A DNA stretch of 64,000 nt from Bradyrhizobium sp. AUGA SZCCT0176 (GTDB lineage Bacteria > Pseudomonadota > Alphaproteobacteria > Rhizobiales > Xanthobacteraceae), in contig NZ_JAFCMB010000008.1 in assembly GCF_018130145.1 (NCBI RefSeq), positions 186,001-250,000 of the forward strand. The letters run 5' to 3'. Below the pieces are notes generated by a model, which made no database searches, had not been told where the DNA came from, and was given only the letters and a program-made list of their open reading frames with translations. This document shows, piece by piece, positions 35,625-44,597 of the stretch (position 1 is the stretch's first letter; each line of letters begins with the position of its first letter). A program made the position numbers and the translations under genes.

Positions 35625-35700
35625 GCCCGCACGCTTGCTGCGACTGAACCGCGGCGACGCCGCCAGCCACTAAGAGGGCTCCAACCAACAGGACCCCCGC

Positions 35701-36633
35701 ATGAGCCTGGCGCCGCCAACCACCGCTTACGACCTCGAACTGCTCAAGACCGCGCCCGCCCGCGGCACCGCTACTGATCACGGCTGGTGCTACGGGCTGC
35801 CGCCCGGAATCACCGAGAGCCAATGGCCGCTCAGCCCATGGGACGGCTTTCCGATGCAGCCGGGCTTCACGCTGAAACTGCCCGAACAATATCGCACCAA
35901 GGGCGCGGACTATGTCGCGCTCACGATGTTTGCCGATCAACAGCATGACGAGCCGCGCGAAGTCGAAGCCGTGGCCGAATATCTCGCCTCAGAGGCATCG
36001 GACCGTCCGGCCGATCCCGATCTGTTGCCGTACTGGCTCTACAAGCAGAACCGGCACCGGATGGAATTCCGGATGAAGGACGAGATCGACCACAATTTCG
36101 CAGCGATCTGGCTGACGGAAGCCGAGTTCGCAGGACCGCTGTGTCAGCCCCCTCGCCTCGCCGGCAACGCGCTGCTGCACGCGAATCCGCCGCCGCCCTG
36201 GTTTGAGAGCGGTTCGGCGCGCGCGGTGTTCGATCTTCAGATCGGCCGCTATGACAACGTCGACGAAATCGTCAACAAGTACTGGTACCGGCTGTTCGGG
36301 CGCGTGCCCGAGATCGGCCACCACGCCTACGGCATTGCGCTCGCTGTGCGCGACGGCGATCCCAATGTCGGCCGTGCGCCGCGCGACAAGCTGTTGCACA
36401 AGGATGAACTCGGCAATTACATCGCGCCCTACAGCAAGGGCGGCGAGCGGTTCGAACTGGAGCGGCTGTCGGGGCGCAATCATCTCGGCGGCACGATGTT
36501 TCCCTGCCAATGGACGCCGAAATACAGCGCGACCTATCTCGAGATCGAAGAGCACTTTGGTGGCTTCAATTTCGGCGGCGGCAACGCGCAGCTCGATCTC
36601 GAAACGATGGAGTTCGACTGGGCCTGCGGTTAA
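35701..36633 (+). CDS. Conserved-looking hypothetical protein, 310 aa
   Basis: I do not recognise the family. The protein is soluble, without signal peptide or membrane helix, rich in Trp, Tyr and Pro, and of even composition. Notable parts are a Trp-rich N-terminal region (DHGWCYGLPPGITESQWPLS, MQPGFTLKLPEQYR), a His-rich centre (VPEIGHHAYGIALA) and a C-terminal FGGFNFGGGNAQLDLETMEFDW that looks like a closing beta sandwich. The ATG at 35701 follows a 76-bp gap after a terminator, so it is its own transcription unit. Confidence 0.75.
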   Translation: MSLAPPTTAYDLELLKTAPARGTATDHGWCYGLPPGITESQWPLSPWDGFPMQPGFTLKLPEQYRTKGADYVALTMFADQQHDEPREVEAVAEYLASEASDRPADPDLLPYWLYKQNRHRMEFRMKDEIDHNFAAIWLTEAEFAGPLCQPPRLAGNALLHANPPPPWFESGSARAVFDLQIGRYDNVDEIVNKYWYRLFGRVPEIGHHAYGIALAVRDGDPNVGRAPRDKLLHKDELGNYIAPYSKGGERFELERLSGRNHLGGTMFPCQWTPKYSATYLEIEEHFGGFNFGGGNAQLDLETMEFDWACG

Positions 36634-36635
36634 CG

Positions 36636-36705
36636 GCGTTTTCGAGCAAAAGCCTGCCCCGCACTTGATGCGGGGTGGGCAACCGGTACGGGGCAAGAAA
36701 ACGCG
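36636..36705 (+). repeat. Diverged dispersed repeat copy 3
   Basis: GCGTTTTCGAGC and ACCGGT...AAGAAAACGCG flank a short GC-rich hairpin (CCCCGCACTTGATGCGGGG). The flanks correspond to the tail of copies 1 and 2. It begins 3 bp after the stop of the 310-aa gene. The match is weaker than between copies 1 and 2. Confidence 0.5.
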
Positions 36706-36836
36706 GCTTGCCAAGTTGGGTTTCAAATTCACCGCGCGTTCATCAAACAAACCTGATGGAACCGCGAATAGACAGGAACATCGCACATCTCCCTTCGTTG
36801 TCGGTGCGGGCAATGCATCCACGTGAGGAGAAACGT

Positions 36837-37544
36837 ATGACCAATCGCTTTATGATTTCCGTAGCAGCAGCGGCGCTGATCGCCGGCACCGGGTTTGCGA
36901 ATGCGCAAGGCACGGGCAACCAGGGTGGCGCCGCGACCCAGCAGACCGCGCCGTCTCCCGGCGGGGCTGGATCGATGCAGCGTGATCCCGGCGGCGCTTC
37001 CGACATGAAGGGCGCAAAGGGCGCGGAATCCAACGAGAAGATGCCGTCCAGCAAGAGCGCGCAGGACACCAAGTCGCCGGCGGGTGAGAAGTCGAAGAGC
37101 ATGAGCTCCGAGACCGAAACCAAGGGCGGTAAGGACATGAAGGCCGAGGGCCGCGACAGCAAGACCGGCATGGATAAGAGCGCAACCGACAGCAAGGGCG
37201 CTGCCGACAGCAAGACCGGCACCGCCCAGACCAAGGGCGCGGCCGACACCAAGGCGCAGACCACGGGCAACGCCGCCACCTCGGCGACCGCGGCTCCGCC
37301 AGCCGAGAAGCGTACGCAGATCGTCTCCGCCATCAAGACGGAGAAGATCCAGGAGACCACCAACGTCAACTTCAACATCTCGGTTGGCGCCACTGTGCCT
37401 TCGACCGTCCGCTTCCACCCGCTTCCGCCCCGGATCGTCGAGATCTATCCGGAGTGGCGCGGCTATCAGGTGATCCTGGTTGGCGGCCGCTACGTCATCG
37501 TGCGCCCGACAACGCATGAGATCGTCTACATCATCGAAGGCTAA
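36837..37544 (+). CDS. DUF1236-domain exported protein
   Basis: GAGGAG precedes the ATG at 36837. The 235-residue protein has a signal peptide (about 1-24, AAALIAGTGFANAQ), a long low-complexity middle rich in Lys, Ser, Thr and Gly (KGAADTKAQTTG-type near-repeats, about 25-155), and a C-terminal DUF1236 domain (about 175-235) with VNFNISVGATVP, HPLPPRIVEIYPEWRGYQ and YIIEG. DUF1236 is found in exported rhizobial proteins; its function is unknown. A terminator follows 33 bp after the stop. Confidence 0.88.
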   Translation: MTNRFMISVAAAALIAGTGFANAQGTGNQGGAATQQTAPSPGGAGSMQRDPGGASDMKGAKGAESNEKMPSSKSAQDTKSPAGEKSKSMSSETETKGGKDMKAEGRDSKTGMDKSATDSKGAADSKTGTAQTKGAADTKAQTTGNAATSATAAPPAEKRTQIVSAIKTEKIQETTNVNFNISVGATVPSTVRFHPLPPRIVEIYPEWRGYQVILVGGRYVIVRPTTHEIVYIIEG

Positions 37545-37576
37545 CGGCTGACGATAGCCAACGATCCCCCGACTTC

Positions 37577-37608
37577 GGGGCGGGCAGCAATGCCCGCCCC
37601 GTTTTTTT
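37577..37608 (+). terminator. Rho-independent terminator after the DUF1236 gene
   Basis: GGGGCGGGCA (37577-37586), loop GCAA, TGCCCGCCCC (37591-37600), then G and seven T. Confidence 0.93.
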
Positions 37609-37718
37609 CCCGTGTAGAGCATGCGCGCTATCGGCGGCCGCACGGTCACGACACAAAATCGCGAAAACAACCCCTTGCAAAGTAAGGATGGCCCCGGCGC
37701 GCAGCTCGCGGGCGGCGT

Positions 37719-37916
37719 GTGGAAGAAGAAAAAAATTCCTGGTCCGCCGCACCGACACCGCCCGCACCACCCTCGCCTCAACCATCGGCGCAAAAGCAGC
37801 AAGCTCCCAATGGCTCCAACGCCAATGCCGCCAAGCCGCCAGCGGCGGCAAAGCCCGCACCCGCGGTCAGGCTCACGCCGCCGGAGAACAAGCCGGCCGA
37901 AGGCCAGCCCAAGTAG
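37719..37916 (+). CDS. Possible small Pro/Ala-rich protein, 65 aa
   Basis: A GTG-started frame encodes a polar chain dominated by Pro, Ala, Gln and Lys (AAKPPAAAKPAPAVRLTPPE). It has no hydrophobic segment, and only GTG can serve as start because a stop lies at 37683. Other frames overlap it at similar length. Codon third positions are G/C-rich, weakly favouring this frame. It sits in the 402-bp gap between the DUF1236 gene and the glycosyltransferase pseudogene, where I see nothing else but the terminator. Confidence 0.25.
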   Translation: MEEEKNSWSAAPTPPAPPSPQPSAQKQQAPNGSNANAAKPPAAAKPAPAVRLTPPENKPAEGQPK

Positions 37917-37946
37917 ACCGACCCACGAGCCAGCGAGCGACCGACC

Positions 37947-38725
37947 ATGCTACCCGACGAAGCCCTGAAATCGATGAAGGTGATGTTCGCAACGCCCTGC
38001 TACATCTCTGCGGTCAGCATGCATTACGTCACCAGCATCTTCGAGCTGACCCATCACTGCAACCGGTTCGGACTTGAATGCATCCTGCACATGCATTCGG
38101 AAAGCCTGATCACCCGCTCGCGCAACAACATGGTGCGCAAGTTCCTGTCCGACGAGACGCTGACCCATCTGTTCTGGATCGACTCCGACATCACCTTCTC
38201 GCCGCAGTCAGTCTGCCGCCTGCTTTTGATCGACCGCGACGTCGCCGCCGGCGTCTATCCGATGAAGAATTTCAACTGGCCCGCCGCCGGCCTGCCGCAT
38301 GGCACCACGCGGGCGCAATTCGAGGACCGCTATACCGAGTATCCGTTCAATCCGGTCGGCCATGGCACCGAGCGCGTCTCAAGCTATGCCGACGCCGACG
38401 GCTTCGTCGAGGTCGCGGAGGCGCCGACCGGCTTCATGTGCATCAAGCGCGAAGTCTTCACGCGCATGATGGAAAAGTATCCCGAGCTGAAATACACGCC
38501 GGACGGGCCGCCGGGCCATCCGGAGGCACATCTGCACTGGCTGTTCTTCGACTGCATGATCCGGATTCCGGCCGCTATTTGTCGGAGGATTACGCGTTCT
38601 GCCGGCGCTGGATCGACATCGGCGGCAAGGTCTGGATCGACCTGCAGTGCAAGCTGATGCATCTCGGCCAGCACAATTTCCGCGGCGACCTCGCCGAAAG
38701 CCTGCGGTTGCAGAATCGCTGGTAA
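37947..38725 (+). pseudogene. Glycosyltransferase-like gene broken by a frameshift near 38558
   Basis: From ATG at 37947 the frame reads as a GT-A-like protein (MKVMFATPCYISAVSMHYVT, FWIDSDITFSPQSV with a DSD metal motif, AAGVYPMKNFNWP, GFMCIKREVF) up to LHWLFFDCMI at 38561, then turns into Arg/Ser-rich nonsense ending at 38657. The sensible continuation (DPDSGRYLSEDYAFCRRW through LAESLRLQNRW) is in another frame and ends at 38725. Restoring a GATC at 38558-38561 (GATCGATC) rejoins the frames as CMIDPDSGRYL. So loss of one GATC unit is the simplest explanation, or a sequencing error. The intact product would be about 260 residues. Confidence 0.75.
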
Positions 38726-38923
38726 TGGGACCGACGGCTGGGCGGAGACCGGGCCGACCGCTCTTTAACCTTGGTTAACGAGCAATTTCCGTAGGTTCCA
38801 TAGGCCTTTTTACGAACCGGATGAGGCATTTGAGGGGTGTTCAAAACCCCCATCAGGCTTCCCCTTGGCCGCGTTGTTACCTATAACCCCGCGACCTACC
38901 TGCCCCCTTTTGCTGGAATCCGG

Positions 38924-39406
38924 ATGGCCCAGGCCTTAGCTGAAAAAGCCTCAACCCCGACAATCCTTGTGCTCAACGGCCCGAACCTCAATTTGTTGGG
39001 GACGCGCGAGCCCGAGACCTATGGCCATGCCACCCTCGCCGATGTCGAGAAATTGTGCGCGGAGACGGCCACTCAATTCGGCCTCGTGGCCGATTGCCGG
39101 CAGTCCAACCGCGAAGGCGAGCTGATCGATTTCATCCATGAGGCCCGCGCCAAGCAAATGGTCGGCATCATCATCAATGCCGGCGGCTATTCCCACACCT
39201 CGATCGCGCTGCATGACGCGCTGGTCGGGGTGAAGATCCCGACCGTTGAAGTGCACATCAGCAATATCCACGCCCGCGAGAGTTTCCGGCACCATTCGTT
39301 CACGGCCAAAGCCGCCTTCGCATCGCTGTGCGGATTCGGCATCGACGGCTACCGGCTCGCAATCAACGGCCTTGCCGCCAAAATCGGCGTCAAGGCAAAA
39401 GCCTGA
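38924..39406 (+). CDS. aroQ: 3-dehydroquinate dehydratase, type II
   Basis: The third shikimate-pathway step converts 3-dehydroquinate to 3-dehydroshikimate. The 160-residue protein has NGPNLNLLGTREPETYG with the catalytic Tyr and lid Arg region, the REGELIDFIHEA segment, NAGGYSHTSIALHDAL, and EVHISNIHARESFRHHS with the catalytic His. Type II enzymes form dodecamers of about 150-residue chains. ATG at 38924 fits this length; the open frame to 38837 lacks coding character. It starts the conserved order aroQ-accB-accC. Confidence 0.96.
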   Translation: MAQALAEKASTPTILVLNGPNLNLLGTREPETYGHATLADVEKLCAETATQFGLVADCRQSNREGELIDFIHEARAKQMVGIIINAGGYSHTSIALHDALVGVKIPTVEVHISNIHARESFRHHSFTAKAAFASLCGFGIDGYRLAINGLAAKIGVKAKA

Positions 39407-39445
39407 CATCAAGAGCCTGCATCAAGAGCCCGCATCAAAGCCTGG
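39407..39445. repeat. Three tandem 13-bp units between aroQ and accB
   Basis: CATCAAGAGCCTG, CATCAAGAGCCCG and CATCAAAGCCTGG follow one another directly after the aroQ stop. They lie in the 80-bp aroQ-accB spacer. Confidence 0.75.
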
Positions 39446-39486
39446 CGCTTCAGCCGTCATCACCCAGAGAATTCCGGACCCCGCAT

Positions 39487-39978
39487 ATGGCGAGCAAGCC
39501 TGACACCAAATCAGCCGCAAATTTCAAGAGCGACGACAGTGCGCTGATCCGCGAACTGGCGTTGCTGCTGGATGAAACCAGCCTCACCGAAATCGAGATC
39601 GAGCGCGCCGGCCTGCGGGTGCGCGTGGCGCGCAACATCACCGTCACAGCTTCGATGCCGGGCAATTACCAGCAGGCCCCGTCGGCGCACGCGGCATCGG
39701 CCGCGAACGTGACCCCGGCGGCGATCGCCGATCTGGCCAAGCATCCCGGCGCCGTCCCCTCGCCGATGGTCGGCACCGCCTATTCGGCGCCCGAACCCGG
39801 CGCCAAGCCGTTCATCGAGGTCGGCACCAAGGTGTCGGTGGGACAGACCCTGCTGATCATCGAAGCCATGAAGACGATGAACCAGATTCCATCGCCGCGC
39901 GCGGGCACCGTGACGCAGATTCTCGTCGAGGACGGCCAGCCGGTCGAATTCGGCGAGCCGCTGGTGATCATTGAATAG
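39487..39978 (+). CDS. accB: Biotin carboxyl carrier protein of acetyl-CoA carboxylase
   Basis: The 163-residue carrier shuttles CO2 on biotin between AccC and the carboxyltransferase in the first step of fatty-acid synthesis. The N-terminal part (ALIRELALLLDETSLTEIEI) is the AccC-binding region, followed by an Ala/Pro linker and the biotinyl domain with K129 in EAMKTMNQI. The canonical motif is EAMKMMN/EAMKLMN; the Thr after the biotinyl Lys is a minor change. The ATG at 39487 lies 81 bp after aroQ, and accC follows after 24 bp. Confidence 0.96.
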   Translation: MASKPDTKSAANFKSDDSALIRELALLLDETSLTEIEIERAGLRVRVARNITVTASMPGNYQQAPSAHAASAANVTPAAIADLAKHPGAVPSPMVGTAYSAPEPGAKPFIEVGTKVSVGQTLLIIEAMKTMNQIPSPRAGTVTQILVEDGQPVEFGEPLVIIE

Positions 39979-40002
39979 AATCCGTCAACGTCAGGCGCTG
40001 CG

Positions 40003-41364
40003 ATGTTCGACAAGATCCTGATAGCCAATCGCGGTGAGATCGCGCTGCGCGTGCTGCGCGCGTGCAAGGAGCTCGGCATCTCCACTGTCGCCGTGCATTC
40101 CACCGCCGACGCCGACGCGATGCATGTGCGGCTTGCCGACGAAAGCGTCTGCATCGGGCCGCCGCCGTCAAAGGACAGCTATCTCAACATCCCCTCGCTG
40201 CTCGCGGCCTGCGAGATCACCGGCGCCGATGCCGTGCATCCCGGCTACGGCTTCCTGTCCGAGAACGCCCGCTTCGCCGAGATTCTCGCCGAGCACAATC
40301 TGCATTTCATCGGTCCGAAGGCCGAGCACATCCGCCTGATGGGCGACAAGATCGAAGCCAAGAAGACCGCCAAGAAACTCGGCATTCCCGTGGTGCCCGG
40401 CTCCGACGGCGCGGTCGGCCCCGAAGACGACGCGATGGCGATCGGCGAGGCGATCGGCTTTCCGGTGCTGGTCAAGGCCGCTGCCGGTGGCGGCGGACGC
40501 GGCATGAAAGTCGCGCACACCGCTGATGAGCTGTTGATGGCGCTTTCGACCGCCTCCAACGAGGCCAAATCCGCGTTCGGCGACGCTTCGGTCTATCTCG
40601 AGAAATACCTGACCAAGCCGCGCCACATCGAAATCCAGGTGCTGGGCGATGGCCGCGGCGGCGCCATCCATCTCGGCGAACGCGACTGTTCGCTGCAGCG
40701 CCGCCACCAGAAGGTCTGGGAAGAAGGCCCCTCACCGGTTCTCTCTGCCGCCGCGCGCGCCAAGATCGGCGCCACCTGCGCCAAGGCGATGCAGGACATG
40801 AAATATCTCGGTGTCGGCACCATCGAGTTTCTGTACGAGGACGGCGAGTTCTATTTCATCGAAATGAACACCCGCATCCAGGTCGAGCATCCCGTTACCG
40901 AGAGCATTACCGATATCGATCTCGTGCTGGAACAGATCCGCATCGCCGCCGGCGGCGACCTGCCGGTGACGCAGGACGAAGTCGCCATCATCGGCCACGC
41001 CATCGAATGCCGCATCAATGCGGAAAACCCGGAGACCTTTCGTCCCTCGCCGGGAAAGATCACGCAATTCCATGCACCCGGCGGCCTCGGCGTCCGGATC
41101 GATTCCGCCGTCTATCAGGGTTACGTCATCCCGCCCTATTACGACTCGCTCGTCGGCAAGCTGATCGTTCACGGCAAGACCCGCGGCGAATGCCTGATGC
41201 GGCTGCGCCGCGCGCTGGACGAGATGGTGGTCGAAGGTATCGAGACCACCCTGCCGCTGTTCCGCGCCCTGGTCCGCGAGCCCGGCATCATCGACGGCGA
41301 CTACCATATCCATTGGCTCGAGCAGTACCTCGCCGGCCAGGCGGCGAAGACCAAAAGTTCCTAG
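40003..41364 (+). CDS. accC: Acetyl-CoA carboxylase, biotin carboxylase subunit
   Basis: The 453-residue enzyme carboxylates the biotin of AccB using ATP and bicarbonate. It begins FDKILIANRGEIALRVLRAC, has the ATP-grasp glycine loop KAAAGGGGRGMKVA, the RDCSLQRRHQK segment, and the catalytic region FIEMNTRIQVEHPVTE, with the C-terminal RINAENPETFRPSPGKI. Length matches E. coli AccC (449). It is the last gene of the aroQ-accB-accC unit. Confidence 0.97.
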   Translation: MFDKILIANRGEIALRVLRACKELGISTVAVHSTADADAMHVRLADESVCIGPPPSKDSYLNIPSLLAACEITGADAVHPGYGFLSENARFAEILAEHNLHFIGPKAEHIRLMGDKIEAKKTAKKLGIPVVPGSDGAVGPEDDAMAIGEAIGFPVLVKAAAGGGGRGMKVAHTADELLMALSTASNEAKSAFGDASVYLEKYLTKPRHIEIQVLGDGRGGAIHLGERDCSLQRRHQKVWEEGPSPVLSAAARAKIGATCAKAMQDMKYLGVGTIEFLYEDGEFYFIEMNTRIQVEHPVTESITDIDLVLEQIRIAAGGDLPVTQDEVAIIGHAIECRINAENPETFRPSPGKITQFHAPGGLGVRIDSAVYQGYVIPPYYDSLVGKLIVHGKTRGECLMRLRRALDEMVVEGIETTLPLFRALVREPGIIDGDYHIHWLEQYLAGQAAKTKSS

Positions 41365-41483
41365 CCATGCCCTGAACCGGCCCTGCTGCCCGTGGAACCA
41401 ATCGTTCCCTCGGGCGTTGAGCCGTATTGGGGGCCTGTCTGGCAGGGGCGGTTTGTTTCGTTTGTTCATAACGCGAGATCATT

Positions 41484-43016
41484 GTGAACACTAAAGCCCA
41501 GCGCCGCCGCGCTTTGGGGCAAATCCTGCTGCTTGCGGCGGGCTTTTCGGTGCTGGTGGCGATCAGCGCCTTATCGGTCATTCTCGTTCATGAGGCCCGC
41601 AAGGACAGCGGCAAGGTCGTGCATACGGTCGAGGTCGAGAACCAGCTTTCGACCTTGCTGTTGCAGATCCGTCGCGCCGAAAGCTCGGCGCGCGGCTATC
41701 TCCTGACCTCAGAGCCGCGCTTCCTGACCGAGCATGAGTCCGCCACCGCGACCATCCTCCCCGATATCGACAAGCTGACCCGGCTAACTTCGGACAATCC
41801 GGTCCAGACCGAGAACGCCCGGCAGCTGCGCCCGCCGGTCGAAGCCCGGCTTGCCGAATTTGCCAGGGCCATCGCATTCGTCAAACGCAACGATCTTGCC
41901 GGCGGCATCGCGATGCTGCGTGAGGCCGGCGCCGGCGACTCCGTCCAGAAGATCGGCGAGCTCAGCAACGCGATGCGCGCCGAGGAAGACCGGCTGTTCG
42001 CTCTGCGCACCGCGACCGCGGACCGCACGCAGCAACTGGCATCGGCAGTGACGGTGGCGGGCTCCGGCCTCGTGATCGCGCTCCTCGGCATCGCGATCTT
42101 GCAGGTGCGCCGCTCCTCGCGCGCCCGCGACGATGCCGAAACCCAATTGCGCGACAACAATATCAACCTCGAAACCACGATCGACGAGCGCACCGCCGAT
42201 CTGCGCGAGGCCAATGACGAGATCCAGCGCTTCGCCTATATCGTCAGCCACGATCTGCGCTCGCCGCTGGTGAACATAATGGGCTTTACCAGCGAACTTG
42301 AGGAACTGCGCGGCGACATCTTCAAGCGGATTGCGACCCTGGCGCGCGTGCAATCGGCCACGCCGGCGACAGCTGATAACGCCACCGATAGCGCCGAGCC
42401 CGTCCTCGAAGGACCCGACAAGCAATTGTCGGAAGACTTCACCGAGGCGCTGGGCTTCATCAAATCCTCGATCGCCAAGATGGATCGGCTGATCTCGGCC
42501 ATCCTCAACCTCACCCGCGAAGGCCGGCGCGAATTCGAACCGGTGCGGATCGAAACCCGCGAACTGATCGAGGGCATTGTCGCAACGGTGGCGCACCAGG
42601 CCGCTGAAGCCGAGGCGCAGATCCGGATCGAACCGCTGCCGAACATCGTCAGCGACCGTCTGGCGCTGGAGCAGATTTTCTCCAATCTGATCGAAAATGC
42701 ACTGAAATACCTCAAGACCGGCGTTCCCGGCGACATCCAGGTGCGCGGCCGCACCAAGCTCGGCTTTGCCATTTTCGAGATCACCGACAATGGGCGCGGT
42801 ATTGACCCCAAGGATCATCAGCGCATTTTCGAGCTGTTCCGCCGCGCCGGAACCCAGGACAAACCCGGGCAAGGCATTGGTCTTGCGCACGTCCGCGCGC
42901 TGGTGCGGCGGCTCGGCGGAACCCTGTCGGTCGCCTCGGAACTTCACAACGGCAGCACATTCACGATTACACTGCCGATCAATTGGACCATTCGTAACCG
43001 GAACACACAGTCATGA
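41484..43016 (+). CDS. CHASE3-type sensor histidine kinase
   Basis: The 510-residue kinase has a membrane helix (about 13-36), a periplasmic CHASE3-like helical sensor (40-185, RRAESSARGYLLTSEP), a second helix (about 189-208), a coiled coil, a HisKA domain with H256 in AYIVSHDLRSPLVNIMGF, and a HATPase domain with NLIENALKYL, DNGRGIDPKDH and GQGIGLAHVRALVRRLGG. An insert of about 65 residues (ELRGDIFKRI through EGPDKQLSEDF) separates the HisKA helices. The start is GTG at 41484. It overlaps the next gene by ATGA, so it forms a phosphorelay operon with two receivers. Confidence 0.93.
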   Translation: MNTKAQRRRALGQILLLAAGFSVLVAISALSVILVHEARKDSGKVVHTVEVENQLSTLLLQIRRAESSARGYLLTSEPRFLTEHESATATILPDIDKLTRLTSDNPVQTENARQLRPPVEARLAEFARAIAFVKRNDLAGGIAMLREAGAGDSVQKIGELSNAMRAEEDRLFALRTATADRTQQLASAVTVAGSGLVIALLGIAILQVRRSSRARDDAETQLRDNNINLETTIDERTADLREANDEIQRFAYIVSHDLRSPLVNIMGFTSELEELRGDIFKRIATLARVQSATPATADNATDSAEPVLEGPDKQLSEDFTEALGFIKSSIAKMDRLISAILNLTREGRREFEPVRIETRELIEGIVATVAHQAAEAEAQIRIEPLPNIVSDRLALEQIFSNLIENALKYLKTGVPGDIQVRGRTKLGFAIFEITDNGRGIDPKDHQRIFELFRRAGTQDKPGQGIGLAHVRALVRRLGGTLSVASELHNGSTFTITLPINWTIRNRNTQS

Positions 43017-43453
43017 GTAATCCAGTCACTATCATCATGATCGAGGACGATGAGGGCCATGCCCGCCTGATCGAGCGGAACATCCGCCGTTCCGGCGTCA
43101 ACAACGAGATCATCCCGTTCACCAGCGGTACAGCTGCGCTGAAGTACCTGTTCGGCAAGGATGGAACGGGCCTTGTTCACAAGGGCAACGCCCTATTGAT
43201 CCTGCTCGATCTCAACCTGCCCGACGCGTCGGGCATCGATATCCTGAAGCAGGTCAAGGACAACAAATATCTCAAGGCGACCCCGGTCGTGGTGCTGACC
43301 ACGACCGACGATTCCCATGAAATAAAGCGTTGCTACGACCTCGGTTGCAACGTGTACATCACCAAGCCGGTGAATTACGAAAGCTTCGCCAACGCCATTC
43401 GCCAGCTCGGCCTGTTCTTTTCCGTCATCCAGGTACCGCCAGCCGCCACATGA
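43013..43453 (+). CDS. Stand-alone response regulator, Rcp1-like
   Basis: The 146-residue protein is a single receiver domain: acidic pair E11-D12, phospho-acceptor D66 in ILLDLNLPDASG, T in VVLTTTDD and K in ITKPVNYESF. It has no output domain. Receivers of this type (Rcp1 of cyanobacterial phytochromes) pass phosphate to other proteins. The ATGA overlaps on both sides (43013-43016 and 43450-43453) tie it tightly to the flanking kinases. Confidence 0.93.
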   Translation: MSNPVTIIMIEDDEGHARLIERNIRRSGVNNEIIPFTSGTAALKYLFGKDGTGLVHKGNALLILLDLNLPDASGIDILKQVKDNKYLKATPVVVLTTTDDSHEIKRCYDLGCNVYITKPVNYESFANAIRQLGLFFSVIQVPPAAT

Positions 43454-44541
43454 CAACAGCCACGCCGACACTGCTGTATATCGATGATGACGCCGCATTG
43501 GCGCGGCTGGTCGATCGCGGCCTGACGCGGCTCGGCTTCAAGGTGGTGCATGCCGCCGATGGCCAGCAGGGCCTCGACCGCCTGGCGCAGGGCGGCATTG
43601 ACGCCATCGCGCTCGACCAGTACATGCCCGGTCTCGACGGCCTCGAAACGCTGGAGCGGATTCTGGCAATCCCCGGTGCGCCGCCGGTGGTGTTCGTCAC
43701 GGCCTCGCAGGATTCGGCGATTGCCGTCACCGCGCTGAAGGCGGGCGCGGCGGACTATCTCGTCAAGGACGTGCAGGGCGAGTTCATTCCCCTGCTCCAG
43801 GTCGCCGTTAACGGCGCGCTGCGGCAGGCGGAGATTCAAAGAGCCCGCGATGAGGCCGAGGCCGAAGTCCACGCCTCGCGCGACCGCTACGCGGCGCTGG
43901 CCGCCGAGCGCGAGGTGCTGCTGCGCGAAGTCAATCACCGCGTCGGCAACTCTCTGCAGATCATCGCCTCGCTGTTGCACCTGCAGGCCAATTCCGCTGT
44001 TCAGGACGACGTCAAGGCGGCGCTCACCAATGCGATGGGGCGCGTTGCCGCGGTCGCCCAGGTCCATCGCCGGCTCTACACCTCGCACGATCTGAAGAGC
44101 GTGCTCTTGAACCAGTATCTCGAGGCGCTGCTGGAAGACCTGCGGCGCTCGGCCGAGGGCAATCGGATGTCACGGCTGACGCTGAAGGCCGAGCCAATCG
44201 AGATCGACCCCGATCGTGCGGTGGCGATCGGCATCATCGTCAATGAGCTGATCATGAACGCCGTCAAATACGCCTACCCCGACGGCGCCGGCCCGATCCA
44301 CGTCGAACTCAAGCCTCTCGGCGACGAACTCCTGCTGTCGATCACCGACGACGGCGTCGGCCTCAACGTCAAGGCCGACCCGCGTTCTACCGGCATGGGA
44401 CAGCGCATCGTCTCGGCCATGGCATCAAAGCTCGAAGCCGACGTCGCGCGCGATCCCGACCATGCCGGCACAAAGATCGTGCTGCGCTTTGCCCGCGTCA
44501 ACAAGCCTGCGCCGCGGCCGAGTGAAGCCGCGGCTGGGTAA
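43450..44541 (+). CDS. Receiver plus HisKA_2 histidine kinase
   Basis: The 363-residue soluble protein begins with a receiver domain (1-120, D56 in IALDQYMPGLDG, K in LVKDVQGEF), then a short coiled coil, and a HisKA_2 domain with H163 in LLREVNHRVGNSLQIIASLL. The HATPase domain (about 260-355) has VNELIMNAVKYAYPDG and DDGVGLNVKADPRSTGMGQRIV. The receiver may switch the kinase on or off. HisKA_2/HWE kinases in alphaproteobacteria often feed the general stress response through PhyR, but no phyR is here. It is the last gene of the operon. Confidence 0.93.
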   Translation: MTTATPTLLYIDDDAALARLVDRGLTRLGFKVVHAADGQQGLDRLAQGGIDAIALDQYMPGLDGLETLERILAIPGAPPVVFVTASQDSAIAVTALKAGAADYLVKDVQGEFIPLLQVAVNGALRQAEIQRARDEAEAEVHASRDRYAALAAEREVLLREVNHRVGNSLQIIASLLHLQANSAVQDDVKAALTNAMGRVAAVAQVHRRLYTSHDLKSVLLNQYLEALLEDLRRSAEGNRMSRLTLKAEPIEIDPDRAVAIGIIVNELIMNAVKYAYPDGAGPIHVELKPLGDELLLSITDDGVGLNVKADPRSTGMGQRIVSAMASKLEADVARDPDHAGTKIVLRFARVNKPAPRPSEAAAG

Positions 44542-44597
44542 TATGCCGTTTGCGGAATTTGAACCGCGACCTGCTAAAACTAGCGTCCCGGATGCGC

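Noticed and set aside
37621..38077. Longer overlapping frames in the gap before the glycosyltransferase pseudogene
   Set aside because: Arg/Pro/His-rich shadow composition and overlap with each other; only the GTG frame at 37719 is kept, at low confidence.
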